Positions 47,538 through 56,984 are shown, counted from the first letter of the stretch. The stretch: 64,000 nucleotides of DNA from Prochlorococcus sp. AG-363-P01 (GCA_003278225.1 QCGC01000001.1:62001-126000); one strand, 5' to 3'. Numbers and translations: made by a program. The notes: generated by a model not told the origin, from the letters alone.

Positions 47538-50043
47538 GTTCTGCAGATATCAATTTCACCAAAGCTTCTCTAACTTTCTCATGTATTGGATTCACATCTT
47601 CATCTGTTAATAATTTCTTCCTTGATCGATACCATAATCTATAAGCTAAACTGCAATGATCTGATTTTAGTTGTCCACCCTCAAAGCGATCAATCAGTTC
47701 GGCCTTCTCCAAAAGTGGTTTACCAGCTTTCATAATTACTTGTAGTGCCTTAGAAGATAAACAATCTTTACTAACAACGAAGGCTATATCGCGCTCTATA
47801 AATGGAGTTGTCATATAATCCTTAAAGATAACATTCCATTTATTCTTTCGTGTAGCTGAAATTAACAGGCTTTCAAATTCAACATCAAACAGGTACGTTT
47901 CGTTTGGAAGCCCATGGACCTCAGCTAAAGCCGGATGTATTTGGCCAAATTTACCAATAGCTTTCCCTTCTACAACTATTGAACAGGCTCTCCCAGGGTG
48001 AAGATTAAACTCCACATTATCCTTATATGGTAAATCTGTTGAATCAATTTTAAGTTGCCTAAAACAATTGGCAAGAATTCCTCTAGCTTGATAATAACTT
48101 GGTGGACTATATTTACCATTGCTAGACCATTTTTCCATTCTTTTTTCTCCACAAATTACACCTGATAACATAGGTGTTTCTTTTATTTGCTTTTGATGTT
48201 TGGTGAAGATATTACCAATTTCAAAAACCCAACATCCCTTTTGGCCTGAATTTAAATTTCTTTTGCAGGCTTTCAGGTGTTCAGGTAATAATGAAGTTCT
48301 TAGATGGCTTGTTTCCTTAAGAAGTGGGTTTTTTATTCCTACCCTCACAGCATCATTTAAGTCCTCACCCACAAGAGATAGTGTTGTAATCTCTTGAATA
48401 CCTTCATTACATAAAATCTCTCTTAGTCTTCTTTCAGCAAGCTGTCGTGCATTTAATATACCAGGCCTTAATGGACTGGGTAAATTATCTTCAAATTGGT
48501 CATAACCAATTAATCTTGAGATTTCTTCTATCAAATCAATTTCTCTGTGTAAATCCTTGTTTCTGTATCTAGGGATAATAATATTCCATCCTACATCTAT
48601 TTTTTCAATTTCACATCCTATCGATATTAGAGATTGCTCAATTTCATGATCAGATATTTCTCGTGTATTGTTTATTGATAAATTCTCGTTAACCCTTTCT
48701 ATTTGACTACTAGATATTTTTTCTTTATCCACAGTGTCAAATTTTAATTTACCTAAGACTTGTTTTACCCTAGACTTCCTTAGCATTACTAATCTATTTG
48801 CTATATTCCTATTTCCAGAATACCAACTACCTATTAATTTAGTAGGAAAATTTTCATTATAGATTTTGATTGCCTTTTCAACAGGTATAAAGTTCCCTTG
48901 TGTTGCTATGCCCTTTTCATAACGGATACTCGATTCAGTTCTAATACCTAATTTTCTTGCAGAATTTCTTACTGAAACCTGTGAGAAGATTGCTGATTCC
49001 AACCATATTCTCCTAGTATTTTCATCTACACAAGACTCTATACCGCCCATTATTCCAGCCAATGCGATTGCAATGTCGTTACATGTAACGACATTGCAAT
49101 TATGATCTAAAGTATATATTTTCCCATCAATTGTATTAATTTCCTCTCCATTCCTTGCTTGTCTCAAGTTAAAACTTTCTTGATTAACTTTGGTTTTAGT
49201 AATAGCTTCTAATTTATCAGCATCAAAAGCATGTAATGGTTGTCCCTGTTCCAACATAATGTAATTTGTTATATCAATTATTAAATTCTTAGATGTTATT
49301 CCTGAATTTTCTAATCTATTCTTTATTGTATTAGGTGATGACTTATTACCATCAACACCTTCTATTAAGGTGATAGAATATATACCTTCATTTTCCAAAA
49401 TAGTTGAATTAAATTTGCTGTTCTCTATAGGTTTTGGATCAATCAAAACTTTATGGCTAGGTATTCGTATTTCAGAATTTGTAATTGCTGAGACTTCTCT
49501 TGCAATTCCATGCAAAGACATACCATCTGGCCGATTAGCTGTAATAGCTAAATCAATTATCTTGTCATCCAATCCTAAAAGTTCTGATACCTCATCACCC
49601 AATTTAAGTTGCTTATTTGATATATCATCTAGTATCAAAATACCTTCGTCTAATCCGTTGATTCCTAGTTCAGATTTGGAACAAATCATACCTTCACTTG
49701 ATACGCCTCTCAATTCACTTTTTTTAATAGTTAAATTGTTTGAAGGAAGGTGCGTTCCAACAGTGGCTACTGGCACATGTATTCCACTCCTTACATTTGA
49801 AGCACCACATACAATCTGAAGCAATTCATTTTTTCCTATATCAACCTCGCAAACAGTCAATCTGTCTGCATTTGGGTGAGGTTTCGTATGATTTACAAAA
49901 CCGATGACAACTCCTAAGGCCAATTTGGAAAGATCATCTATTGCTTCCACTTCAAAACCAGACATTGATAGTTTTTCTGCCAGTTCTTCTACAGAAACTG
50001 ATATTGTCACCATTTCCTTAAGCCAGGACAAAGAAACCCTCAT
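47527..50043 (-). CDS. pheT: Phenylalanyl-tRNA synthetase beta subunit
   Basis: Beta subunit of the (alpha-beta)2 synthetase, 838 residues. It begins MRVSLSWLKEMV; a tRNA-binding (EMAP-like) domain follows with HPNADRLTVCEVDIG, then the B3/4 editing domain (DITNYIMLEQGQPLHAFDAD), the B5 domain (YRNKDLHREIDLIEEISRLIGY), the catalytic-like core (LSLVGEDLNDAVRV) and an anticodon-binding end (PFIERDIAFVV). The 838 length is a little above the usual 800. An unusual perfect 34-nt palindrome (49067-49100) lies within codons 315-326. Confidence 0.96.
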   Translation of the reverse strand: MRVSLSWLKEMVTISVSVEELAEKLSMSGFEVEAIDDLSKLALGVVIGFVNHTKPHPNADRLTVCEVDIGKNELLQIVCGASNVRSGIHVPVATVGTHLPSNNLTIKKSELRGVSSEGMICSKSELGINGLDEGILILDDISNKQLKLGDEVSELLGLDDKIIDLAITANRPDGMSLHGIAREVSAITNSEIRIPSHKVLIDPKPIENSKFNSTILENEGIYSITLIEGVDGNKSSPNTIKNRLENSGITSKNLIIDITNYIMLEQGQPLHAFDADKLEAITKTKVNQESFNLRQARNGEEINTIDGKIYTLDHNCNVVTCNDIAIALAGIMGGIESCVDENTRRIWLESAIFSQVSVRNSARKLGIRTESSIRYEKGIATQGNFIPVEKAIKIYNENFPTKLIGSWYSGNRNIANRLVMLRKSRVKQVLGKLKFDTVDKEKISSSQIERVNENLSINNTREISDHEIEQSLISIGCEIEKIDVGWNIIIPRYRNKDLHREIDLIEEISRLIGYDQFEDNLPSPLRPGILNARQLAERRLREILCNEGIQEITTLSLVGEDLNDAVRVGIKNPLLKETSHLRTSLLPEHLKACKRNLNSGQKGCWVFEIGNIFTKHQKQIKETPMLSGVICGEKRMEKWSSNGKYSPPSYYQARGILANCFRQLKIDSTDLPYKDNVEFNLHPGRACSIVVEGKAIGKFGQIHPALAEVHGLPNETYLFDVEFESLLISATRKNKWNVIFKDYMTTPFIERDIAFVVSKDCLSSKALQVIMKAGKPLLEKAELIDRFEGGQLKSDHCSLAYRLWYRSRKKLLTDEDVNPIHEKVREALVKLISAELRS
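49067..49100. repeat. Perfect 34-nt palindrome inside pheT
   Basis: ATTGCAATGTCGTTACA is followed directly by its exact reverse complement TGTAACGACATTGCAAT, with no spacer. On the coding (minus) strand it encodes residues 315-326 (NCNVVTCNDIAI) in the B3/4-domain region just before LAGIMGG. The gene frame is intact and the segment is in line with family length, so it is not an insertion. Confidence 0.95.
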
Positions 50044-50162
50044 GGGTAATTAACTAGTGGAAATTGATCCTACGAATTGATGGGTGGGTTTAGGTTAGGT
50101 CCTGTGAGCTTGTAAGATGTTGGTTTGTAATTTCGTAACGCATTTGAGGCGTCACGTCCTTT

Positions 50163-50357
50163 ATGGCAAAAAGCAAGGGCGTCCGGATCGTGATCACTCT
50201 CGAGTGCACTGAATGCCGGTCCAATCCCGCCAAGCGGTCTCAGGGTGTATCTAGGTATACCACTGAAAAAAACAGGAGGAACACAACCGAAAGGTTGGAA
50301 ATCAAAAAGTTTTGTACCTACTGCAACAAATCCACTCCCCACAAGGAGATCAAATAA
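50163..50357 (+). CDS. rpmG: 50S ribosomal protein L33
   Basis: A 64-residue basic protein with the L33 pattern: [28 protein letters not shown] and [18 protein letters not shown]. The two CxxC pairs indicate the zinc-binding (C+) form. It is first in a run rpmG-rpsR-RNB exonuclease, 119 nt from the divergent pheT start. Confidence 0.96.
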   Translation: MAKSKGVRIVITLECTECRSNPAKRSQGVSRYTTEKNRRNTTERLEIKKFCTYCNKSTPHKEIK

Positions 50358-50385
50358 ATATTCCCAAAACCTGATCGCTAAACAA

Positions 50386-50607
50386 ATGTCTAATTCATTT
50401 TTCAAACAGAAACTTTCTCCAGTAAAACCAGGAGATCCAATTGATTACAAGGATGTTGATCTTCTAAAGAAGTTCATAACAGATCGTGGGAAAATTCTAC
50501 CGAGAAGACTAACAGGACTAACGGCTAAACAACAGAGAGACTTGACTACGGCCGTAAAAAGAGCGCGAATTATAGCCTTACTACCCTTTGTCAATCCTGA
50601 AGGTTAA
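50386..50607 (+). CDS. rpsR: 30S ribosomal protein S18
   Basis: A 73-residue small-subunit protein starting at ATG 50386. It has [43 protein letters not shown] and the usual end [10 protein letters not shown] longer open frame extends upstream through rpmG in another frame, but that part is a shadow. It lies 28 nt after rpmG, the standard L33-S18 pairing of cyanobacteria. Confidence 0.96.
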   Translation: MSNSFFKQKLSPVKPGDPIDYKDVDLLKKFITDRGKILPRRLTGLTAKQQRDLTTAVKRARIIALLPFVNPEG

Positions 50608-50663
50608 CCCTTAGCCTTTATAAACTCCTTATTAAGCTACAACTTTATGAATGAATTAAAACC

Positions 50664-51938
50664 GTGATAATTGACGAAATTAATTCATTAGCGGAAAAAT
50701 ATGACTTACAACAAATACTAACTGATGAAATAAAAAATCAATATATAGATCTAACTCAACTAAAAACTTATACAATAGATGAAGAGAAAACATATGAGAT
50801 TGATGACGCTATCTCTCTTGAAATTAATAAAGAGAGAACCACTATATGGATTCATATAGCTAATCCATCGAGTTTTATTGATTTGGATAGTGAAATAGAT
50901 ATAAAAGCAAGAAAAAAAGCTACAAGTATTTATCTTCCAGATAGGGTGAATTTGATGTTGCCTCAGAAGATTACAAATAACCTTCTAAGTTTAACTTCGG
51001 GAAGATTGGCTCCAGCCTTAAGTGCTTCTATCGAATTAAATCAGGATGCTGAAATTATTAACTATAGTATTTTACCTAGTATAATTAGAACTGATTACAA
51101 TTTAACATATAAGGATGCCGATGAATTAATAGAACTTAAACCACCTCAAGAGGCTGAGCTGGCATTATTATCCAAGATAATGATTAAAAGATATAAGTGG
51201 AGGCTAGCGAAAGGAGCAATAATGCTTGAGCAGCCGGAAGGCCGATTAAGTTATCAAGAACAAGACATCATACTTAATATTGTAGAACCCACTCCTTCTA
51301 GAATGTTAATTAGAGAATGTATGATATTAATGGGGTTTGTAATATCTGATTTCGCAAAAAATAATAATATAGCTATACCATTTCGTATTCAAAATGAGTC
51401 AGACATATCATATAGCAATGTTTTTAATGACAATATCCAACATGTGCGAAACTCTGCAATTAAACAAAAATTATCCAGAGCTAAATTCACAACTACACCA
51501 GGAAAACACTTCAGTCTAGGCTTAGATTCATATGTTCAGGCTACTTCACCTCTTAGAAGATATTCTGATTTAATAGTTCATAGACAAATATTTGCTAAAA
51601 TTTTAAATTGTAAATTGTATAATAAAAGTGAGATGGATTGTCTGATAACAGAATTTAATAAACGTTATAGAGAATCTCTGGAGATAATCAAAGAAGCTAA
51701 GGCTCAAATACTCTTTAAGTGGTTAAAACTAAACAGAACTAATTTATGGACAACATATTTTCTAAGAAATATTAGTTCTAAGGAGAATCTAGTGCTTTTG
51801 TATTTTAATGAACTTGAGATGGAAGTATACTGTAACTTAGATTACATTGGAAAGTGGGGGATAGGTCAAACAATAACCATTCAAGCCATAAGTTTCAATG
51901 CATTGAAAAATAAAGTCCTTTTTAAGGTCATGAGTTAA
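50664..51938 (+). CDS. RNB-domain exoribonuclease (RNase II/R family), short form
   Basis: 3'-5' exoribonuclease of 424 residues. The RNB catalytic domain is clear: TYEIDDAISLEI supplies the metal-binding aspartates, followed by TSIYLPDRVNLMLP and QATSPLRRYSDLIVHRQI. The N-terminal cold-shock domains and a full C-terminal S1 domain of typical RNase II/R (650-800 residues) are missing; only about 70 residues follow the RNB core. The start is GTG 50664, since the nearby ATG codons run into stops. It is 56 nt after rpsR. It may be the single RNase II/R-type enzyme of this cell. Confidence 0.87.
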   Translation: MIIDEINSLAEKYDLQQILTDEIKNQYIDLTQLKTYTIDEEKTYEIDDAISLEINKERTTIWIHIANPSSFIDLDSEIDIKARKKATSIYLPDRVNLMLPQKITNNLLSLTSGRLAPALSASIELNQDAEIINYSILPSIIRTDYNLTYKDADELIELKPPQEAELALLSKIMIKRYKWRLAKGAIMLEQPEGRLSYQEQDIILNIVEPTPSRMLIRECMILMGFVISDFAKNNNIAIPFRIQNESDISYSNVFNDNIQHVRNSAIKQKLSRAKFTTTPGKHFSLGLDSYVQATSPLRRYSDLIVHRQIFAKILNCKLYNKSEMDCLITEFNKRYRESLEIIKEAKAQILFKWLKLNRTNLWTTYFLRNISSKENLVLLYFNELEMEVYCNLDYIGKWGIGQTITIQAISFNALKNKVLFKVMS

Positions 51939-52071
51939 AAGTATTTATAACGATAAATGTCAGTTATTTTCATATTATGTATATCCGATTCCTAGACTGG
52001 CTATGTGCTTAAGAAACTCTTAGATAAAAAGTTATATTTAACTGACAGGTTATAACCAGTTGCAGAGATAG

Positions 52072-53604
52072 ATGACTTTTGTTCTAACAACACCACTTTA
52101 TTACGTTAATGACAAGCCTCATCTAGGCAGTACATACACCACATTGGCATGTGATGCAATTGCTCGTTATCGAAGACTAGTTGGAGAACAAGTAATCTTT
52201 GTCACAGGAGTAGATGAACACGGACAAAAGATACAACGAACAGCTGAGTCACAAAGCAAAAGCCCTCAGGACCATTGTAATATAGTTACTAAACAGTATC
52301 GTGAATTGTGGGATTATTGCGATATTAGTAACGACAAATTTGTAAGAACAACTAGTTCTATTCACAATTTAGTAGTAAATCAATTCTTTAATCGGGTCGA
52401 AGCCTCCGAAGATATCTACATTGGCCATCAAAAAGGATGGTACTGTGTTGGTTGTGAAGAATTTAAAGAAGCTGCAAATTCAGAAAGTACACCAACCTGC
52501 GATACCCATTTAAAACCTCTGGAATGGCGAGATGAAGAGAATTTATTCTTTAGATTATCTAAGTATCAAACTGCGATTGAAAAACTTGTTGATAAAGATG
52601 ATTTCATATTCCCCATTAACAGGAGAAATGAGGTTCGAAATTTTGTTAATAACGGATTAAGAGACTTCTCAATATCAAGAATTAATGTGTCATGGGGTAT
52701 ATCAGTACCCAGATATAATGGTCATACATTCTATGTTTGGTTTGATGCTTTGCTAGGATATATATCATCACTATATTCAAGCGATAATGATATTGATTTA
52801 GCTGATATTAATAAGAAAGGATGGCCAGCATCCTTACATATTGTCGGAAAGGATATCCTCAGATTCCATGCTGTTTATTGGCCAGCTATGCTTATGTCAG
52901 CAGGGCTAGACGTACCCAGACAAATATTTGCCCATGGATTTTTAACTCGTGAAGGAAATAAGATGGGTAAGTCTACAGGAAATGTTATAGACCCCAAAAG
53001 GCTTATCAGTAACTACGGGATAGACCAAGTAAGGTGGTATCTATTAAGAGACTTTCAATTCGGCCAAGATGGCGATTTTCAGCAAAGGAGATTCGTTGAT
53101 CTAATCAATAATGATTTGGCTAATAGTATTGGTAACCTACTAAATCGTAGTAGCTCCATGTCTAGAAAGTGGTTTAGTAATTCAACACCGGAGGTTCAGG
53201 CTATCCCAGAAAGTGTCTTGTCTGTTAAATCGATTGACGTTATAAATAAGTGCAAAATAAATATGAACTTATTGCACTTCTCAACAGTAGCAGAATCAAT
53301 TTTATCCCTTTCAAAAGAGGCAAATACTTATTTAAATGGAAAAGCACCATGGAAGCTTATTAAAGATAGTAAAAATCAAGATGAAGTAAGGATCGTTATC
53401 TATAATGTTTTAGAAACTACAAGAATTATAGGCATTCTATTAATGCCTATTCTCCCTAATCTTAGTAGTAAGATATTATCTCAACTCTCTATAAAAAGTA
53501 GTCAATGCAATTGGAAAGATCATCTTACCTGGGGACTATTGAAACAGGGCGAGTTATTGCCAGAGAGTCAACCGGTAATAAGTAAGATCGAACTAACAGA
53601 TTAG
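52072..53604 (+). CDS. metG: Methionyl-tRNA synthetase
   Basis: Class Ia synthetase, 510 residues. It begins MTFVLTTPLYYVNDKPHLGS with the HIGH-like motif HLGS; VTGVDEHGQKIQ and WYCVGCEEF with a zinc-type knuckle region follow, then GKDILRFHAVYWPA and the KMSKS motif as NKMGKSTGN. The C-terminal dimerisation (tRNA-binding-like) domain is absent, as in the short bacterial form. The next gene starts 2 nt after its stop codon. Confidence 0.96.
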   Translation: MTFVLTTPLYYVNDKPHLGSTYTTLACDAIARYRRLVGEQVIFVTGVDEHGQKIQRTAESQSKSPQDHCNIVTKQYRELWDYCDISNDKFVRTTSSIHNLVVNQFFNRVEASEDIYIGHQKGWYCVGCEEFKEAANSESTPTCDTHLKPLEWRDEENLFFRLSKYQTAIEKLVDKDDFIFPINRRNEVRNFVNNGLRDFSISRINVSWGISVPRYNGHTFYVWFDALLGYISSLYSSDNDIDLADINKKGWPASLHIVGKDILRFHAVYWPAMLMSAGLDVPRQIFAHGFLTREGNKMGKSTGNVIDPKRLISNYGIDQVRWYLLRDFQFGQDGDFQQRRFVDLINNDLANSIGNLLNRSSSMSRKWFSNSTPEVQAIPESVLSVKSIDVINKCKINMNLLHFSTVAESILSLSKEANTYLNGKAPWKLIKDSKNQDEVRIVIYNVLETTRIIGILLMPILPNLSSKILSQLSIKSSQCNWKDHLTWGLLKQGELLPESQPVISKIELTD

Positions 53605-53606
53605 AA

Positions 53607-54164
53607 ATGACTAAGTTCAAATTATATATATACTCAATCATACTAATTTCAACATTATTTAATACAGGTTGTTATTTTTCAAGTAAAAGAAATGAGAGTG
53701 AAAACAAATATAGCTTTGATAACATACAGCTTACAAGTACTAATACAAAAGGTAAGACTGCATGGAATATTTTAAGTCCTCAAGCCCGTTTTGAGAGAGA
53801 CTATAATATAGTTAGAGCTAAGGAATCTATTATAACTATATATAGAGGTAACTATCCAAAATTTGAAATTAGAGGTGATAGCCTCACATCCCTAAATGAT
53901 CTAGATTTAGTTGTAATTGAAGGTAAAATTTCTATCACTACATTACAGAGGAATACCGCAGCTCAAAAAAAGGTCAGGAGGAAAAGATTATCTACGACTG
54001 ATAACTATGATCTAGGAATATATAAGGGAGATTCACTCACTTGGGACGTCCTAAATAACAAGATTATTATCCACGAATATCCTAATAATTTTAAAACTAA
54101 TCCTGTTGACAATATCACAAAATACATCTGTTACATAGACAGTGGATGCAGACTAATCATGTAG
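53607..54164 (+). CDS. Lipoprotein, possibly LptC-like
   Basis: A 185-residue exported lipoprotein. The signal peptide has a hydrophobic core (LYIYSIILISTLF) and a lipobox LFNTGC, with lipidation expected at Cys 22. The mature part includes GKTAWNILSPQARFERDYNI, then IYRGNYPKFEIRGDSL, a beta-rich pattern reminiscent of LptC, the periplasmic bridge of lipopolysaccharide export. That is a tentative family guess. The sequence has no recognisable catalytic motif. It begins 2 nt after metG and is convergent with the next gene. Confidence 0.6.
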   Translation: MTKFKLYIYSIILISTLFNTGCYFSSKRNESENKYSFDNIQLTSTNTKGKTAWNILSPQARFERDYNIVRAKESIITIYRGNYPKFEIRGDSLTSLNDLDLVVIEGKISITTLQRNTAAQKKVRRKRLSTTDNYDLGIYKGDSLTWDVLNNKIIIHEYPNNFKTNPVDNITKYICYIDSGCRLIM

Positions 54165-54174
54165 TGGGTTGTAC

Positions 54175-54798
54175 TTATTCAGAATTTATCAGTAATTCCA
54201 ATAATTTATCTGACCAACCAACAAACCATTTTTCATCAGACTTAGAAAAGCATCTAATTGAAGATCCCCCTAATATTACCCACCCTCTTTCGGCCAAAGG
54301 ATATATTAGTAGGGATGGTATATTTTCTAGTATAGAATCAAATTCATTACGTTTAGGATATAATTTTGTATTTGCCATTGAGATAAGACCATTTTTTTTT
54401 CTTGCTTCATTACATATTGATTGAGGTATAAAATTTCCTGGACCTAATATACCTCTTCTTAAAATAACCTTTTGGTCCCAATATATTAACATAGTTGCAG
54501 CAGGAGTTGCTGTCAACAAGAGCTGGCTTCCCCAACCAATTTCATTACGAATGTAATTATTTATCTTATCATCTATAAAAATGCCTTGATCACCATCTAA
54601 ACGATGAGGTTCAGATTTGTTAGCCGAAGAGCTTGGTGATAAAAAGGAAATCAACATTAAAAGGACAGAGGAAATAGCTGCTAGTACCTCTGCTCTTTGC
54701 AAACTAGGGTTAATTTCATATGAATATAAGTAATTAAAAATTGTTAGAGACATTATTAGTATTCCCAGGTAAAAAATTATTTTATCTTTTCTAGACAT
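54175..54798 (-). CDS. Cofactor assembly of complex C subunit B (CCB-like)
   Basis: A 207-residue membrane protein related to the CCB2/CCB4 factors, which attach the unusual c' haem (ci) to cytochrome b6 of the b6f complex. Two hydrophobic helices lie near the N-terminus (IIFYLGILIMSLTIF and VLAAISSVLLMLISFL). The soluble part has WGSQLLLTATPAATMLIYW and YPLAERGWVILGGSSIRCFS. The identification rests on the pattern of helices and these segments. It converges with the lipoprotein gene with 10 nt between stops. Confidence 0.7.
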   Translation of the reverse strand: MSRKDKIIFYLGILIMSLTIFNYLYSYEINPSLQRAEVLAAISSVLLMLISFLSPSSSANKSEPHRLDGDQGIFIDDKINNYIRNEIGWGSQLLLTATPAATMLIYWDQKVILRRGILGPGNFIPQSICNEARKKNGLISMANTKLYPKRNEFDSILENIPSLLIYPLAERGWVILGGSSIRCFSKSDEKWFVGWSDKLLELLINSE

Positions 54799-54947
54799 AG
54801 TTAAGAACTTTACCTAGTCAGCTCTTGCTAATTATATTTTAGCATGAGTTGAGTTCTTTGACATAGATTAAAAATAAGTAAAATAAAAGAACTATAGGTC
54901 TTTGCATTACTAAGATAAAAATAATAATTGTATAACCCAAGAATTCA

Positions 54948-55520
54948 ATGTTCACAAACAACCCAATAAATAAAGACTATGGTTTAAGGAAAAGTTCAAC
55001 AATATTAGTTTCGGGTGGTTCTAGAAGTGGAAAGAGCAAGTGGGCTGAATACTTAATTAGAGATCATCCCAAAGTTTGCTATATAGCAACAGGTGTTAAC
55101 GATAAACAAGATGAGGATTGGCAAAAGCGTATTAAAATCCACAGGGATCGAAGGCCAAATCACTGGCGAGTTATAGAGTCGAGTAAAAATTTAGCAAATA
55201 TAATTGAAAAAAATAACACTAACAGTATTTTAATAGAATCACTTGGTGGATTTGTCGCATCTAACATACATATTAATCAATGGGATTGGGAAATTCAATT
55301 GAAGGGCCTTGTAAAAGTTTTGAGACATAGTCCAAATACTATAGTTATAGTAATAGAACAAACTGGTTGGAGCGTTGTCCCTGAAACTGAAATTGGAAAC
55401 AAATTTAGAGACAGACTAGGAAGTCTTTCGTTAGAGTTAGAAATGATTGCTAAAAGTTCATGGTTAGTGATACAGGGTAGAGCAATCAATCTAAGAGATA
55501 TAAGTGTGCCTATACCATGA
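54948..55520 (+). CDS. cobU: Adenosylcobinamide kinase / guanylyltransferase
   Basis: Bifunctional enzyme that activates adenosylcobinamide to the GDP form for the lower ligand attachment in cobalamin synthesis; 190 residues. It has the P-loop LVSGGSRSGKSKWAE, KIHRDRRPNHWRVIES with the catalytic histidine, and VPETEIGNKFRDRLG. The four-base overlap ATGA with trmL couples the two. With cobN it shows that the cell makes a cobamide. Confidence 0.92.
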   Translation: MFTNNPINKDYGLRKSSTILVSGGSRSGKSKWAEYLIRDHPKVCYIATGVNDKQDEDWQKRIKIHRDRRPNHWRVIESSKNLANIIEKNNTNSILIESLGGFVASNIHINQWDWEIQLKGLVKVLRHSPNTIVIVIEQTGWSVVPETEIGNKFRDRLGSLSLELEMIAKSSWLVIQGRAINLRDISVPIP

Positions 55521-56017
55521 GATTAAAAAAAGATAATTTAAAGATTGAGGTCGCTCTATTTGAGCCAAGAATTCCACAAAATACAGGAAATATCGCCAGG
55601 ACCTGCGCTGCATTTAATTTCCCATTACATCTTATAGAGCCATTGGGTTTCTCTCTCGAAGATAAATATCTTAAACGTTCAGGATTAGACTATTGGCCTT
55701 ATATGGATATAACAGTTCACAAAGACTTTACACAGTTTACAAACTCAATCGCGAGTAGTCAGAGAATAATTGGTTTAAGTAAGTCAGCAAATAAGAATCT
55801 ATCTGAATTCGACTTCCAATTTGAGGATGTCTTATTATTTGGACGTGAAGATAATGGCCTTCCAAAACACATTAGAGAAGCATGTAAGGATATTTTATCT
55901 ATTCCAATGCCTGGAGGAGCTCCGCAAAATAATAATCAAGGCGTCAGAAGCCTCAACCTATCAAGTTCGGTAGCAATTGTGAGTTTTCATGCAGGTTTAA
56001 AACTAGGTCTCTTCTAA
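55517..56017 (+). CDS. trmL: tRNA (cytidine/uridine-34-2'-O)-methyltransferase, TrmL
   Basis: SPOUT-class methyltransferase of 166 residues that modifies the wobble base of certain tRNA-Leu. It has LFEPRIPQNTGNIARTCAAF, the knot-forming LLFGREDNGLP and the C-terminal SLNLSSSVAIVSFHAGL. The frame begins with ATG 55517, overlapping the cobU stop. Confidence 0.92.
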   Translation: MRLKKDNLKIEVALFEPRIPQNTGNIARTCAAFNFPLHLIEPLGFSLEDKYLKRSGLDYWPYMDITVHKDFTQFTNSIASSQRIIGLSKSANKNLSEFDFQFEDVLLFGREDNGLPKHIREACKDILSIPMPGGAPQNNNQGVRSLNLSSSVAIVSFHAGLKLGLF

Positions 56018-56043
56018 TCAGTTAATCTGTGTGAAGTAAGTAT

Positions 56044-56571
56044 TCATATGAAATCAAAAGTAATATAGCAACTAATGGAAGTTGTTAATAATAATAAGGA
56101 GTTAATTTTTATAGCATTAACAATTTTCTCTAATATAGGTTTAACTTCATTCTGGGCAATTAACAAGTCCCGAGCTCTCCAATACAAGGGCTTTTCCCAT
56201 GTATCTCCATCATGCCAACCTGATTTTTCATATTCAACTTTCTCTGATGAAAGCCTACTCTTAATATATTTCCAGGCACTATATTGTGTTAATAGTAATA
56301 TCAAAGGGAAGGACATACTTATTGTTAAACTCTCAAAAAGTAAAAGTATTATATTGAATCTTAAAATGTAACTTCCTAAGGATATAAATATTATGAAAGG
56401 CAGGATAGATAGCCAACTAATGAATAGTTTTTTACAAAATAGCCTATCACTCAAAACTGGCCAGGAGTAAAACCACGATCTGCACAGTTTCTGATATTCT
56501 ATAGTTGGCCTTTGATTTATTGGTACAGGAATATTCAACTTTACTAAATAAGTTCTAGTAAATTTAATCAA
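56044..56571 (-). CDS. ycf36: Ycf36/CGLD27 family membrane protein (DUF1230)
   Basis: A 175-residue protein conserved in cyanobacteria and chloroplasts, linked in plants to iron or photosynthetic acclimation (CGLD27). Visible are PVPINQRPTIEYQKLCRSWF near the N-terminus, two hydrophobic helices (ILPFIIFISLGSYILRF and LTISMSFPLILLLTQYSAW), GWHDGDTWEKPLYWRARDLL and a last helix. No ATG is available: the start is TTG 56571, or TTG 56538 just before NIPVPINQRP. It converges with trmL. Confidence 0.82.
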   Translation of the reverse strand: MIKFTRTYLVKLNIPVPINQRPTIEYQKLCRSWFYSWPVLSDRLFCKKLFISWLSILPFIIFISLGSYILRFNIILLLFESLTISMSFPLILLLTQYSAWKYIKSRLSSEKVEYEKSGWHDGDTWEKPLYWRARDLLIAQNEVKPILEKIVNAIKINSLLLLTTSISCYITFDFI

Positions 56572-56910
56572 CGATATATGTTTTTGCTTTTCCCTTGTCT
56601 TTTTTTAATATTTTTTTAATCTTAATCCTACGGTTAAGAATAAGATCACAAATATATCACTATATTTAATTTTAGAAAAAAATTTCAATGAAGAACGAAT
56701 TCTATAGGGAATTTGATCTGTTTAAAATTGTTTTCAGTCTAATTATAAATAGACAATTTTAATTAAATATATCCTATAATGTGTTGATTAACAATTGCTT
56801 TGATCATATAAATATTATTCCAACCCCTAATAGGAAAGACCTACTAGATATAACAGAATCCTGACCATGTATGCCCAAAAATCCAACTTATATTTTAAAA
56901 TGGAATTACC
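56572..56910. other. AT-rich spacer upstream of the CAU tRNA
   Basis: No coding region is seen in these 339 nt. One inverted repeat, TCTTAA and TTAAGA with eight bases between, lies near 56618-56637. Promoters for ycf36 (leftward) and the tRNA (rightward) are expected here. Confidence 0.5.
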
Positions 56911-56984
56911 GTCAGAGTAGCTCAGCTGGTTAGAGCATCGCACTCATAACGCGGGGGTCGCGAGTTCAAGTCTCGCCTCTGACA
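56911..56984 (+). tRNA. tRNA with CAU anticodon (Met, or Ile2)
   Basis: A 74-nt class I tRNA. The acceptor stem GTCAGAG pairs fully with CTCTGAC, with discriminator A. The D-stem GCTC/GAGC and T-stem GCGAG/CTCGC with loop TTCAAGT are complete. The anticodon loop CTCATAA gives CAU. The anticodon stem has an A-C mismatch at 31-39. An initiator tRNA is unlikely because the stem lacks the three G-C pairs next to the loop. Elongator Met and lysidine-modified Ile2 cannot be told apart here. CCA is not encoded. Confidence 0.93.

Noticed and set aside
50245-50385. Upstream extension of rpsR through rpmG
   Set aside because: It is read in a different frame across rpmG; S18 begins at the ATG at 50386.
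54146-54424. Open frame of 92 codons on the plus strand
   Set aside because: It runs antisense to the CCB-like gene and starts inside the lipoprotein gene; it has no recognisable features.
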